From BNXB01 sp031548005 (GTDB lineage: Bacteria > Bacteroidota > Bacteroidia > Bacteroidales > Azobacteroidaceae): a stretch of DNA of 64,000 nucleotides. Of the stretch, positions 9,899 to 19,280 are shown one piece after another. The DNA is taken from positions 1 through 64,000 of the forward strand of contig JAVBRK010000073.1 in assembly GCA_031548005.1 (NCBI GenBank). The letters run 5' to 3'. The notes beneath the pieces are model-generated. The model was not told the origin of the DNA, did no database searches, and saw only the letters and a program-made list of their open reading frames with translations. Position 1 is the first letter of the stretch; each line of letters starts with the position of its first letter. A program made the translations under genes and the position numbers.

Positions 9899-10444
9899 AT
9901 GTTATTTGATCAGTTCCCTGAAAATCCGGAGCTTTTTTCCGAAGACATAAAACCCCTGGTCGGAAAAATCATCGAACGCCACGGGCATCCGGAATGGAGA
10001 GCCGGCGTCTTAACCAACGAACTACACGGACACCTCGGAATTTATACGATTATCGGGGTAAAAATGGGAGTCCGTGCGCTTGAGTACCTTCGTACCGAAA
10101 CCGGAAGTGTAAAAATTATTTCGTCAGCCGGAGAGACACCTCCTGTAAGTTGTATGAACGATGGACTGCAAGTTAGTACCGGAGCCACTTTCGGACACGG
10201 ATTGATTTCTTCTCCTCCAACCGGGAATCCTCTTACAGAAGCAATGATATCTCCGGACCAAATTAAGCATGACATCCGGATCTGCCTGAAAACATCTACA
10301 GCCGGGATGATCCGGGAAGAAATTGCAGAAGCTGTAAAAAAATACGGACATACGCCCCCTTATTGGAATTATATTCGTAAATTAGCCGTCCGGTACTGGT
10401 ACGAGCTGGACCGGAACGAGATTTTCGACATTCAGGATCTATAA
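9899..10444 (+). CDS. FmdE-like protein (formylmethanofuran dehydrogenase subunit E family) in the hyp operon
   Basis: 181 residues. The core TNELHGHLGIYTIIGVKMG (about 39-57) and CMNDGLQVSTGATFGHGLI (about 85-103) match the FmdE domain (PF02663), in which the HGH/Cys/Asp residues bind a metal. Unlike many family members there is no C-terminal CxxC zinc ribbon. Not an enzyme of methanogenesis here; its place 5 nt before hypF and opposite hypCD suggests a role in hydrogenase maturation or metal handling, which is inference. The tail is helical and tyrosine/tryptophan-rich (YWNYIRKLAVRYWYELD). Confidence 0.75.
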   Translation: MLFDQFPENPELFSEDIKPLVGKIIERHGHPEWRAGVLTNELHGHLGIYTIIGVKMGVRALEYLRTETGSVKIISSAGETPPVSCMNDGLQVSTGATFGHGLISSPPTGNPLTEAMISPDQIKHDIRICLKTSTAGMIREEIAEAVKKYGHTPPYWNYIRKLAVRYWYELDRNEIFDIQDL

Positions 10445-10449
10445 ATCAC

Positions 10450-12708
10450 ATGCTAACAAAAATAACCATTTACGGATTAGTCCAGGGAATCGGATTCCGG
10501 CCTTTCATCTATCATCTGGCACAGCAGATGGGAATCAGGGGAACCGTTGAAAATCAGAACAACGGAGTGGTTATTTATACCGATGTCTCCTCTGAACAGA
10601 AAGACGACCTGATCGAAAAAATAAGAGATCAGCATCCATTTGCAGCCTCCATCCGTAAAATCGAAGTCGACTATCCAGACAGCCAGGAAAGCAATTTCAA
10701 GCGGTTTTCCATTGTTAAAAGTACATCCGGATCGAACCGGGTTACCCAGGTGGCTCCCGATATTATGATCTGCGACCAATGCATGACGGACAGGATAGTG
10801 GAAGGGCACCGGGCCGGGTATCCGTTCATTAACTGCACACACTGCGGTCCTCGATTCACAATCGTACAAAACCTTCCGTACGACCGGGAACAGACTTCCA
10901 TGAAATCATTCAAAATGTGCCCCGATTGCTCCAGGGAATACCAGGATGTCGATAACCGACGTTTCCATGCCCAACCTATTGCATGTAATCATTGCGGCCC
11001 TTCCTACTATACCACCTACAGGCATCAGGAATTTTATAATTACTCCGAAATATCGGCATTGAGCTCCCGGCTGCTAACCGAAGGAAAGATCATTGCGGTA
11101 AAAGGTACCGGAGGCTATCATCTGGTATGTAATGCAACTGATAATGAAGCGGTAAGCCGGTTACGTAAAATCAAAATGCGCGACCGGAAATCCTTTGCCA
11201 TCATGTTTAAAGATATCGAGTATTTAAAACTATTTGCTTCTGTCAATGAAGAAGAACAGAAAAGCCTGGTATCCTGGCGGCGTCCGATTGTCGTGCTGAA
11301 ACAAACAAAGCCCCTGGCTCCGGATATCAATCCCGGGATGAACACCATCGGTTGCATGCTTCCTTATATGCCGGTACATTATGATTGGTTTGAACAAATC
11401 AACTCCCCTGCCTTAGTTGTAACAAGTGGAAATATCTCCGATGAACCGATCGCGATCAGTCCGGAAGAAGCAGAAAAGCAATTCAGAGATCAGGTCGATT
11501 TACTATTACACCACAACCGGGATATTCACAACCGGGTCGACGATTCGGTCGTTCAGGTATGCGGAACTCAAACCTGCATCATACGGCGTTCACGCGGATA
11601 CGCACCTGAACCCTTTTTTGCAGATACTTCTACGGAAGGAATTCTGGCTTTCGGCGCAGAGAAAAACAGTACGTTTGCATTAGGAAAGGAAGATACGATT
11701 ATTTCAAGTCAATACATCGGCGACCTGAAAAACAGGGAAACTTTCCTCTTTTACGAAGAGTCATTGAACCGGTTCTGTGGCTTGTTCCGCTTTACCCCGA
11801 CACAACTGGTATGTGATCTACATCCGGATTACCTATCTTCTCAATTCGCCTCCGAAATAGCCCGAGAAAAACAATTGCCCCTGCTAAAAATACAACATCA
11901 CCATGCTCATGCAGCCGCCTGTATGCTGGAATACGGGATTGATCATCCGGTCATTGCCGTTGTTTGGGACGGAACCGGACTGGGAGACGACGGCAATGCC
12001 TGGGGAGGAGAATTCTTCCTGTGCGACCGGTCGCAGTATACCCGGTTAACACACCTGGACTATGTTCCAATGCCGGGCGGAGACAAAGCATCGTCAGAGC
12101 CCTGGAGAATGGCAATAGCCTATATGCATCGGTATAACCTGGCCATTCCCCAGAATTTTGAAAGAAGGATCGGAAAAGAAAAAACAGACCTGATCATCCG
12201 GATGATCGAAAAAAAAGTGAATTCTCCTTTCACTTCCAGCGCCGGACGTTTATTCGATGCATTCGCCTCGTTGACAGGAATCTGCGATGTATCCGGGTAC
12301 CAGGCGGAAGCTCCGCTACGACTGGAACATATTTGTGACGAAGAGTGTCAGGAGACTTATCATAGAACAACAGATGCTGACAATCAGAGCATTTCCCTTG
12401 CTTACCTTTTTGAAGGAGTATTAAAGGATTTGAAAAATAATACTCCGGTAAGCCGGATTTCCTCCAAATTCCATCATTCATTAGCCAGGATGATCCGGGA
12501 TGAAGCCAAAAAATGGACAAACTTATGTGGAGTAGATGAAGTTTTAATTTCGGGAGGATGTTTTCAGAATAAAAAACTGACAGAGCTATTGCAGAAACTA
12601 TTTGAAACCGAGGACATCCGATTGTATATTCCTTCCTGTATCCCTTGTAACGATAGCGGAATCGCTGCCGGCCAGATGGCAGTAGCCGCTGCCCTAAAAA
12701 ACAAATAA
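10450..12708 (+). CDS. hypF: Carbamoyltransferase HypF
   Basis: 752 residues, usual length. HypF makes the cyanide ligands of the [NiFe] centre from carbamoyl phosphate with HypE. Domains in order: acylphosphatase (about 1-90, VQGIGFRPF at about 11-19), two zinc fingers (ICDQC...CTHCGPR and MCPDCSREY...CNHCGPS, about 110-185), YrdC-like domain (about 200-380, KGTGGYHLVCNA, VVTSGNIS), and the Kae1-like carbamoyltransferase domain (about 400-750) with HHHAHAAACMLEY, VWDGTGLGDDGNAWGGE and SGGCFQN. It overlaps nothing and hypA follows after a single base. Confidence 0.97.
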   Translation: MLTKITIYGLVQGIGFRPFIYHLAQQMGIRGTVENQNNGVVIYTDVSSEQKDDLIEKIRDQHPFAASIRKIEVDYPDSQESNFKRFSIVKSTSGSNRVTQVAPDIMICDQCMTDRIVEGHRAGYPFINCTHCGPRFTIVQNLPYDREQTSMKSFKMCPDCSREYQDVDNRRFHAQPIACNHCGPSYYTTYRHQEFYNYSEISALSSRLLTEGKIIAVKGTGGYHLVCNATDNEAVSRLRKIKMRDRKSFAIMFKDIEYLKLFASVNEEEQKSLVSWRRPIVVLKQTKPLAPDINPGMNTIGCMLPYMPVHYDWFEQINSPALVVTSGNISDEPIAISPEEAEKQFRDQVDLLLHHNRDIHNRVDDSVVQVCGTQTCIIRRSRGYAPEPFFADTSTEGILAFGAEKNSTFALGKEDTIISSQYIGDLKNRETFLFYEESLNRFCGLFRFTPTQLVCDLHPDYLSSQFASEIAREKQLPLLKIQHHHAHAAACMLEYGIDHPVIAVVWDGTGLGDDGNAWGGEFFLCDRSQYTRLTHLDYVPMPGGDKASSEPWRMAIAYMHRYNLAIPQNFERRIGKEKTDLIIRMIEKKVNSPFTSSAGRLFDAFASLTGICDVSGYQAEAPLRLEHICDEECQETYHRTTDADNQSISLAYLFEGVLKDLKNNTPVSRISSKFHHSLARMIRDEAKKWTNLCGVDEVLISGGCFQNKKLTELLQKLFETEDIRLYIPSCIPCNDSGIAAGQMAVAAALKNK

Positions 12709-12709
12709 T

Positions 12710-13051
12710 ATGCACGAACTATCCATCGCTCAAAGCATTATTAACTCGGCCGAAGAAAATGCAGCAAAGCACCAGGCCCGGGAAATCGAAGAAATCGAAC
12801 TGGAAATCGGTTGTCTGGCAGGAATAGAGATCCAGACACTGGAGTTCGCCCTGAAAAGCGCGGTTAAAGGAACAATCCTGGAAAATACAAAAATTGTGCG
12901 CCATGATATTGCTGGAGAAGGGTTATGTTCGGATTGCGGATGCACTTTCCAGATACACAAACTTCTTTCTGAATGCCCCGAATGCGGATCTTTCTTAATC
13001 ATCATCCGAAAAGGAAAAGAACTACGAATAAAGTCGATTGTTATAAAATAA
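12710..13051 (+). CDS. hypA: Hydrogenase nickel incorporation protein HypA
   Basis: 113 residues. It begins MHELSIAQSI, with His2 as the nickel ligand, and contains the zinc-binding CSDCGCTF ... CPECGS pairs (about 72-96). HypA takes nickel from HypB and inserts it into the hydrogenase large-subunit precursor. One base separates it from hypF and 20 nt from hypB, so it is translated as part of the operon. Confidence 0.96.
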   Translation: MHELSIAQSIINSAEENAAKHQAREIEEIELEIGCLAGIEIQTLEFALKSAVKGTILENTKIVRHDIAGEGLCSDCGCTFQIHKLLSECPECGSFLIIIRKGKELRIKSIVIK

Positions 13052-13071
13052 TCACCAAAATTTCATACCCT

Positions 13072-13764
13072 ATGTCAGAAACCTTTGAATTGGACGACCG
13101 GTTACAACGCCGGATTATTGAAATCGAAGAAGATATTTTACTTCAAAATAATCTTCTGGCGGATAAAAACAGGAATTTTTTCAGGTCGAATCATCTCTTT
13201 TGTGTCAATCTGATGAGTTCTCCGGGATCGGGAAAAACGACACTGCTGGAAGAGACGATCCGGCAATTAAAAGACAAGATTCCGGTTTATATTATCGAAG
13301 GAGACCAGCAAACATCGAACGATGCAGACCGGATTGCAGCGCTCAACGTTCCGGTTTTCCAGATCAATACTGAAACCGGATGCCACCTGGAAGCCGGAAT
13401 GATCCCGGAAGCCCTGCAACACCTGAATCCGAAACTCCACTCGATCGTGTTTATTGAAAACATCGGGAACCTGGTTTGTCCGGCCATGTTCGACCTGGGA
13501 GAGCGTCATAAAATTGTTATCGTAAGCACTACCGAAGGAGACGATAAGCCACTGAAATACCCCTATATGTTTCAGGAAGCCGATATTTGTATTATCAACA
13601 AAACCGATTTACTTCCCTACCTCAACACTGATATCAACAGGCTCCGGGAAAACTGCATCAAGGTAAACCCACATCTGAAAATTTTTGAATTATCTGCATT
13701 AAAAAATACGGGAATGGGCCCCTGGTGCGATTGGTTATTGAAAGAAAATATTAACTTTGCATAA
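13072..13764 (+). CDS. hypB: Hydrogenase/urease nickel incorporation GTPase HypB
   Basis: 230 residues starting MSETFELDD at the ATG at 13072. An in-frame ATG at 12973 lies inside hypA and lacks any family similarity. SIMIBI-class GTPase: Walker A PGSGKTT (about 51-57), switch region EGDQQTSNDADRI, VIFIENIGNLVCPAMFDLGE and the guanine-specificity NKTD. It lacks the N-terminal CxxCGC nickel site and the histidine-rich stretch of some HypB proteins, so nickel storage is not expected. No hypE is in the window; it must be elsewhere if the pathway is complete. Confidence 0.95.
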   Translation: MSETFELDDRLQRRIIEIEEDILLQNNLLADKNRNFFRSNHLFCVNLMSSPGSGKTTLLEETIRQLKDKIPVYIIEGDQQTSNDADRIAALNVPVFQINTETGCHLEAGMIPEALQHLNPKLHSIVFIENIGNLVCPAMFDLGERHKIVIVSTTEGDDKPLKYPYMFQEADICIINKTDLLPYLNTDINRLRENCIKVNPHLKIFELSALKNTGMGPWCDWLLKENINFA

Positions 13765-13783
13765 ATAAAAATGTCCATTAGGA

Positions 13784-15112
13784 ATGATCGAGGATGTACG
13801 AAAATTCATGCAGGAGAAACAAATGCCCGGAGAAGGGGCAAAAATTATTGTGGGACTTAGCGGAGGAGCAGATTCCGTTGTTTTATTGTACATCCTTAAA
13901 CACCTGAACTACAACTGCATTGCCGCACATTGCAACTTTCACCTCCGGGGAGAAGAATCCATGCGCGACGAATCATTCTCAACCGGATTTGCAGCCATGC
14001 TGGAAATTCCATTCCGGAAAAAAGATTTCGATACCCGGGAGAATGCCCAAAAACAAAAAATTTCGATCGAAATGTCGGCCCGCGAATTACGGTACCAGTG
14101 GTTTGAGGAATTACGGCAACAGGAAAAGGCTGATGCCATTGCCGTTGCCCACCATCAGGATGACAATACCGAAACCCTGCTCATCAACCTGATACGTGGA
14201 ACAGGGATCAGGGGACTCACGGGGATGAAGCCGGTAAACGGATCGGTTATCCGTCCGTTACTCTGCCTGTCAAAAAAAGATATCATCGATTTCGCTTCCA
14301 GGAATGACTTGACTAGCATCACCGATTCGACTAACCTCAGCGATGATTTTATGAGAAATAAAGTACGTCTGAAATTACTGCCATTCCTGAGGACAATCAA
14401 TCCGTCCATCGATTTGTCGCTGACTCAAACGATGGAAAACCTGGCTGAAACAGAAAAAATATATGATCACTCGATCCGGGAAGCAATTGCCGGATGTTTT
14501 GACGGAAAAAAGGGAATCATCCTCCTCTCCGAACTACTTCAGTGCCCCTCCCCGGAATCAGTCCTCTTCGAAATCCTGAAAAAATTCAATTTCAGTAAAG
14601 ATACGATACTGGATGTAGCAAAGTCGCTAGACAAGCAGTCCGGAAAAGAATTTTTCTCAGAAAAATACCGCCTTATCAAGGATCGTAAGACTCTGATTCT
14701 AATACCCACAATGGCACCGGAAGCGCCAACCGAATATAAACTCGAGAAAGGAACAGACTCCATCAATCATCCCCTGTTTATAGCGCTTGCCAGCCTGAAC
14801 TACACTCAGGAAACCATAATCGACAAAAATAAGTACCAGGCATACTTAGACGAAGAGAAACTCACATTCCCATTAATTCTGCGAAAATGGATGCCCGGCG
14901 ACCGGTTTGTTCCCTTCGGGATGAAAAAGGGTTCTCAAAAGCTAAGCGATTATTTTTCCGACCACAAACTAAATCTGGCAGAAAAAGAAAATACCTGGGT
15001 TATATGTAGTGGAACCGATATCTGCTGGATTGTCGGACACCGTACAGATGAGCGATTCCGTATAAGTTGCGACACCAAAAGAATTCTTAAGTTGACCCTC
15101 AATCCGGAATAA
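13784..15112 (+). CDS. tilS: tRNA(Ile)-lysidine synthetase TilS
   Basis: 442 residues. It modifies C34 of the CAU-anticodon tRNA-Ile to lysidine so that it reads AUA; essential. The PP-loop ATP motif GLSGGADS is at about 24-31, followed by AAHCNFHLRGEES, AVAHHQDDNTETLLINLIRG and FMRNKVRLKLLPFL. The C-terminal TilS-C domain (about 360-440) contains LRKWMPGDRFVPFGMKKGSQ. It follows hypB by 19 nt, probably by read-through, and precedes a glycosyltransferase by 4 nt. Confidence 0.95.
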   Translation: MIEDVRKFMQEKQMPGEGAKIIVGLSGGADSVVLLYILKHLNYNCIAAHCNFHLRGEESMRDESFSTGFAAMLEIPFRKKDFDTRENAQKQKISIEMSARELRYQWFEELRQQEKADAIAVAHHQDDNTETLLINLIRGTGIRGLTGMKPVNGSVIRPLLCLSKKDIIDFASRNDLTSITDSTNLSDDFMRNKVRLKLLPFLRTINPSIDLSLTQTMENLAETEKIYDHSIREAIAGCFDGKKGIILLSELLQCPSPESVLFEILKKFNFSKDTILDVAKSLDKQSGKEFFSEKYRLIKDRKTLILIPTMAPEAPTEYKLEKGTDSINHPLFIALASLNYTQETIIDKNKYQAYLDEEKLTFPLILRKWMPGDRFVPFGMKKGSQKLSDYFSDHKLNLAEKENTWVICSGTDICWIVGHRTDERFRISCDTKRILKLTLNPE

Positions 15113-15116
15113 ACAT

Positions 15117-16193
15117 ATGAAAATCATCGTTACAGGTACAAGAGGTATTCCGGGAATACAAGGAGGAGTAGAAAAGCATTGCGAGTTGCTTTATCCACGC
15201 CTCGCAGCTCACGGATATGACGTTACCGTGATTAGCCGGTCGTCCTATACTTCAGGAAACAAAACAGAATATAAAGGTGTAAAATTAAAAAAAATATTTT
15301 CGCCCCGTATAAAATCGTTGGAGGCTATCATTCACACATTCCTGTCCGTACTTTATGCACGCAGTAAAAACCCGGATTGGCTTCATATCCATGCAGTAGG
15401 CCCCTCGCTACTGGTTCCATTGGCGCGCCTGCTCGGATTAAGAGTGGTCGTAACCCATCATGGGCCTGACTATGATCGTGAAAAATGGGGGAAACTGGCC
15501 CGTTACTTTCTCCGGATGGGAGAATCGTTCGGAATGAGGTATGCCAATGAAGTCATTGTCATTTCCAATGTTATCGATGAGATCGTCCGGAAGAAGTACA
15601 GTATAAAAAACACACATCTTATTTTTAACGGAGTCGAAAAACCGGTTAAAGCAACCGATTCTCTCTACATTGAAAGCCTGGGATTGCAAAAAGGAAACTA
15701 TATTCTCGCTGTGGGCCGGTTTGTTCCGGAAAAATCGTTCGATCTTCTGATCGATTCCTTTCTCGAGCTGAAGCGCCCCGAGATGCGTCTGGTTCTTGCT
15801 GGAGATGCCGATCATGAGACCTCCTACTCCAGAGAACTAAAACAAAAAGCAAAGGAAAATAACATCTCGCTTACCGGTTTTATTTCGGGAAAAGAGCTCA
15901 ACGAGATTTATACTCACGCCCGATTATTTGTGCTTCCGTCTACACACGAAGGATTACCCATATCCTTACTCGAGGCCATGAGCTATGATCTGGATGTTCT
16001 GGTTAGCGACATCCCCGCCAATAAAGAAGTCGACCTGACTCCCGACCATTACTTCAAAACCGGTGATAAAACAGATCTCTTCCGAAAGCTTTCCCTGAGA
16101 TTATGCCAGAACGAAAGGCATTTAAATTACGATCTGAGTCCATATAATTGGGATACTATCTCAAACCAGGTCATGAAAATATATAATTCATGA
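15117..16193 (+). CDS. Family 4 glycosyltransferase (GT-B fold)
   Basis: 358 residues. The N-terminal GT4 domain has GTRGIPGIQGGVEKHCELLY (about 7-26), typical of rhamnosyl/galactosyl transferases of the WcaL/RfaB-like group; the C-terminal domain has YILAVGRFVPEKSFDLLIDS and the nucleotide-sugar site LFVLPSTHEGLPISLLEAMS (E-x7-E). Probably adds a sugar in cell-surface polysaccharide or glycoprotein glycan assembly; donor and acceptor cannot be read from the sequence. It starts 4 nt after tilS, so it shares that transcript. Confidence 0.88.
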   Translation: MKIIVTGTRGIPGIQGGVEKHCELLYPRLAAHGYDVTVISRSSYTSGNKTEYKGVKLKKIFSPRIKSLEAIIHTFLSVLYARSKNPDWLHIHAVGPSLLVPLARLLGLRVVVTHHGPDYDREKWGKLARYFLRMGESFGMRYANEVIVISNVIDEIVRKKYSIKNTHLIFNGVEKPVKATDSLYIESLGLQKGNYILAVGRFVPEKSFDLLIDSFLELKRPEMRLVLAGDADHETSYSRELKQKAKENNISLTGFISGKELNEIYTHARLFVLPSTHEGLPISLLEAMSYDLDVLVSDIPANKEVDLTPDHYFKTGDKTDLFRKLSLRLCQNERHLNYDLSPYNWDTISNQVMKIYNS

Positions 16194-16224
16194 AGAAAAA
16201 TTTCATAAATAAAAAAAATCTTTA

Positions 16225-16232
16225 TAACTTTG
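16225..16232 (+). promoter_or_regulatory. Probable -7 element of rho
   Basis: TAACTTTG matches TAnnTTTG. Transcription would start near 16240, leaving a leader of about 180 nt before the rho ATG at 16421. Confidence 0.5.
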
Positions 16233-16292
16233 TCGCGATTCTTCATGTATAATTTACCAATTCAGTTATCAGTCAAATATTAACTATTAAAC

Positions 16293-16384
16293 ATCAGGAG
16301 TGCAGATAAATTTATCAAAAAAAATTGCGCCTTGACAAAAAGCTATATTAAAAATTACACTCCATGAGGTAGTTCCTGCCTGAT
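16293..16384 (+). promoter_or_regulatory. Rho leader with two mutually exclusive pairings and a 12-bp palindrome
   Basis: ATCAGG (16293-16298) can pair with CCTGAT (16379-16384), while the overlapping GGAGTG (16297-16302) can pair with CACTCC (16358-16363). Both use the GG at 16297-16298, so only one can form. GATAAATTTATC at 16305-16316 is a perfect palindrome between the arms. rho is autoregulated by premature termination in other bacteria; such a switch would suit that, but function is inferred. Confidence 0.35.
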
Positions 16385-16420
16385 AAATCAATAAGACTCT
16401 ATTAAATTCATTTTTATTTT

Positions 16421-18391
16421 ATGCAGAAATACAACATTTTGCAACTCAAAGAGATGGCTACAGATGCATTAATTGATTTAGCCAAAGAACTCGGTCTGAA
16501 GAAAGTTGAAAAACTGGATAAGGACAATCTAATCTATCAGATTTTAGACCAACAAGCCATTGTTAATGCAGCAAAACAAGCTGAAAAAGAAAAAGATACG
16601 AATATCAATCCAACCAGAGTAAACAGAAACCAACGCCCGGCAAAAACACAGGGTAAAGCAGACAGCAAAAACAAGACTGCCCATGCCGACCCAAAAGAGA
16701 CTGGCCCTGTAAAAAAAGCAGAGGAGCCGGTAAAAAGAGAAAAGAACGACATCAAAAAGCCGGAATTACCGAAAGGGCAACCAACCCCACCCACAAAGCC
16801 GGAGGTTGCTGTAAATAAAAATGAGGCCAATAAAAAACAGGAAAATATTGTTCCGGAACAGAAAAAAAATACGGTCGAAGATGCAGTAATCCAAGACCAG
16901 CAACCCAAGAAAAAACGGGTAAGGATCGAATTGGGACAAGAATCTGTGCAAGCCAAGAAGCCAGAAGCCCCGGGAATAGAAAAACCGGACGCAGAAAGCG
17001 CTATAAAGCAACCGGTAGCAGTTGAAGAAAAGCCGGTGACTATTGAGAAAGAAAAAGAACAGGCTGTTGACGAGCAGGCTCCTACAAAATTAGTGTTTCG
17101 CCATAGTCCTCAGGTAACCAGTGTAATGGACCAGGTGCTATTCAGCGTAAAAAAAGAGCAGCCAAAGCAACAACACCACTCTCAAAATCAAAATATTCCG
17201 GTACAGAAAAATGGGAACACCAGTTCTAATAATCCCCAGAACAAAGAAAAAGCTTTTGAATTCGAGGGGATACTGGCCGGTGTCGGTGTTCTGGAAATCA
17301 TCCAGGAAGGATATGGATTTCTACGTTCCTCTGACTACAACTACCTTTCCTCTGCCGATGATATTTATGTTTCCCAATCACAAATCAAGTTGTTCGGATT
17401 AAAAACAGGCGACGTTGTGGAAGGCCCTATCCGCCCCCCAAAAGAAGGAGAAAAATTCTTTCCGCTCGTAAAAGTCGATAAAATTAATGGTCTCAGTCCG
17501 GAAGAAGTTCGCGACCGCGTTCCATTCGATCACCTGACTCCATTATTTCCGGACGAAAAGTTCAAATTAACTGCCAGTATCAGTTCCAAAGTAAACGACA
17601 AAATTTCAATCCGTGTAGTAGACCTCTTCTCTCCCATCGGAAAAGGACAGCGCGGATTGATTGTCGCTCAGCCGAAAACAGGAAAGACCATGCTGCTCAA
17701 AGACATTGCCAACGCCATTTCCTGGAACCATCCGGAAGTATACATGATTATCCTGCTGATCGACGAGCGCCCGGAAGAAGTTACGGACATGCAACGCAGT
17801 GTTGACGCCGAAGTTATTGCATCTACTTTTGATGAACCGGCCGACCGGCATGTGAAAATTGCAGAAATCGTACTCAACAAAGCAAAGAGGATGGTGGAAT
17901 GCGGGCATGACGTTGTCATCCTGCTCGACTCGATTACCCGTTTGGCCCGCGCTTACAATACAGTACAACCCGCTTCCGGAAAAGTTCTCTCCGGTGGAGT
18001 GGATGCGAATGCCTTGCAAAAACCCAAACGTTTCTTCGGAGCCGCACGTAATATCGAAAACGGAGGATCTCTGACTATTATTGCAACAGCGCTCACAGAA
18101 ACAGGCTCCAAAATGGACGATGTTATTTTTGAAGAATTCAAAGGAACCGGTAACATGGAACTGCAACTCGATCGCAAATTATCGAATAAACGGATTTATC
18201 CGGCTGTCGATATTATTGCTTCAAGTACGCGTCGCGATGACCTGCTGCAAGATAAAGAAACCGTAAATCATATGTGGATCCTCCGGAAATATCTTTCAGA
18301 TATGACCAGCATTGAAGCCATGGAATTTGTAAAGGACCGTTTGGAGAAAACCTACGATAACGAGGAATTTCTTGCCTCCATGAACGGATAA
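16421..18391 (+). CDS. rho: Transcription termination factor Rho with long disordered insertion
   Basis: 656 residues, against about 420 in E. coli. Rho-N helix domain at about 1-45 (LQLKEMATDALIDLAKELGL), then about 230 residues rich in Lys, Glu, Pro, Gln and Asn with no fold visible, then the cold-shock-like RNA-binding domain (about 280-350, GVLEIIQEGYGFLRSSDYNY) and the hexameric ATPase (about 360-650) with Walker A AQPKTGKTMLL, Walker B VVILLDSITRLARAYN, the Q loop SGGVDANALQKPKRFFGAAR and TALTETGSKMD. Terminates transcripts and limits antisense RNA. A similar insertion in Bacteroides thetaiotaomicron Rho is reported to drive condensate formation. Confidence 0.97.
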   Translation: MQKYNILQLKEMATDALIDLAKELGLKKVEKLDKDNLIYQILDQQAIVNAAKQAEKEKDTNINPTRVNRNQRPAKTQGKADSKNKTAHADPKETGPVKKAEEPVKREKNDIKKPELPKGQPTPPTKPEVAVNKNEANKKQENIVPEQKKNTVEDAVIQDQQPKKKRVRIELGQESVQAKKPEAPGIEKPDAESAIKQPVAVEEKPVTIEKEKEQAVDEQAPTKLVFRHSPQVTSVMDQVLFSVKKEQPKQQHHSQNQNIPVQKNGNTSSNNPQNKEKAFEFEGILAGVGVLEIIQEGYGFLRSSDYNYLSSADDIYVSQSQIKLFGLKTGDVVEGPIRPPKEGEKFFPLVKVDKINGLSPEEVRDRVPFDHLTPLFPDEKFKLTASISSKVNDKISIRVVDLFSPIGKGQRGLIVAQPKTGKTMLLKDIANAISWNHPEVYMIILLIDERPEEVTDMQRSVDAEVIASTFDEPADRHVKIAEIVLNKAKRMVECGHDVVILLDSITRLARAYNTVQPASGKVLSGGVDANALQKPKRFFGAARNIENGGSLTIIATALTETGSKMDDVIFEEFKGTGNMELQLDRKLSNKRIYPAVDIIASSTRRDDLLQDKETVNHMWILRKYLSDMTSIEAMEFVKDRLEKTYDNEEFLASMNG

Positions 18392-18416
18392 AATACAGCT
18401 ATACCGATACTTATGG

Positions 18417-18458
18417 CTCTCTTTTACCCGGTATCAATACCCAATAAAAGAGAGTTTT
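18417..18458 (+). terminator. Rho-independent terminator after rho
   Basis: Perfect 10-bp stem CTCTCTTTTA (18417-18426) / TAAAAGAGAG (18445-18454) followed by TTTT. Located 26 nt after the rho stop. Confidence 0.75.
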
Positions 18459-18577
18459 CATTTCTACACGATATTGCAGTCCCGCCTAAAACATTTTCCG
18501 GTGAAATTCTAAACAAAAAAAGGACAATGCTTGTTATAGGTTAAAAATAAGATGTTTAATACTTAATAATAAATTTT

Positions 18578-19168
18578 ATGAAAAAGAATCTGTTATTTTT
18601 CGCTTTAATAATTGGAGTTATGATGGCTGTGGTTTCCTGTAGCAGCACTTCATACTCGCTGTTAAATAGCAATTTATATCCAGGAAAAGACTTGAAGAGC
18701 TATAAAACATTCAGTATTTTGCCATACGATCAACTGAAGTTGCCCCCTGCCATCTCGATCTACGATGTTCAGAATATTCAACGCGCAATTGCAAATGAAC
18801 TGTCTGTAAGAGGATTCAAAGAAGACCAATCCGGAAAAGGAGACATGACTGTGATGACTACGCTCTATACAAAAACCGAAGTAACAACAAAGGATGCAAT
18901 CCCCGGGTGGGCTCCGGTCAGACCCTTGGGACCAACAGCCAGTATGTACAGGAGTTATTATGACGATGCTCAGATCATCGACAATGTAAGTAAAGACGGT
19001 GTTTTGGCTGTCGACCTGATCGATGCAAAAGAAAACGCCATCATTTGGGATGGAGCCGTAAGTTCTGTAATCGACGATTTGAAAAGTGTCAAAAATCCAC
19101 AGGAAATCAATAAAGCCTGCGATAAATTGTTCAGCAAATTCCCGATTCCGGTACCTGCAACAAAATAA
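18578..19168 (+). CDS. DUF4136 lipoprotein
   Basis: 196 residues. Lipoprotein signal with the lipobox ending VVSC (Cys21). The rest matches the DUF4136 pattern: an early KTFSILP segment, IQRAIANELSVRGFKE, a DMTVMTTLYTKTEV strand and the late LAVDLIDAKENAIIWDGAVS, with a final helix. Envelope-located; function unknown in the family. It is followed by a strong terminator and stands alone. Confidence 0.85.
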   Translation: MKKNLLFFALIIGVMMAVVSCSSTSYSLLNSNLYPGKDLKSYKTFSILPYDQLKLPPAISIYDVQNIQRAIANELSVRGFKEDQSGKGDMTVMTTLYTKTEVTTKDAIPGWAPVRPLGPTASMYRSYYDDAQIIDNVSKDGVLAVDLIDAKENAIIWDGAVSSVIDDLKSVKNPQEINKACDKLFSKFPIPVPATK

Positions 19169-19195
19169 AAAGTCTATTCTATAACTTAAAAATAA

Positions 19196-19258
19196 GGTTA
19201 TAAAAGTCAGAAGAAAAGTTCCTTAATACTCTCCTCACTTTTATAACCTCTTTTTTTT
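19196..19258 (+). terminator. Terminator after the DUF4136 gene
   Basis: Perfect 12-bp stem GGTTATAAAAGT (19196-19207) / ACTTTTATAACC (19237-19248), loop of 29 nt, then TCTTTTTTTT. Confidence 0.8.
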
Positions 19259-19280
19259 GGCATCTTTTCAATTTTTTACA

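Noticed and set aside
12973..13071. Upstream extension of hypB
   Set aside because: Lies inside hypA and contains no HypB sequence; the ATG at 13072 fits the family.
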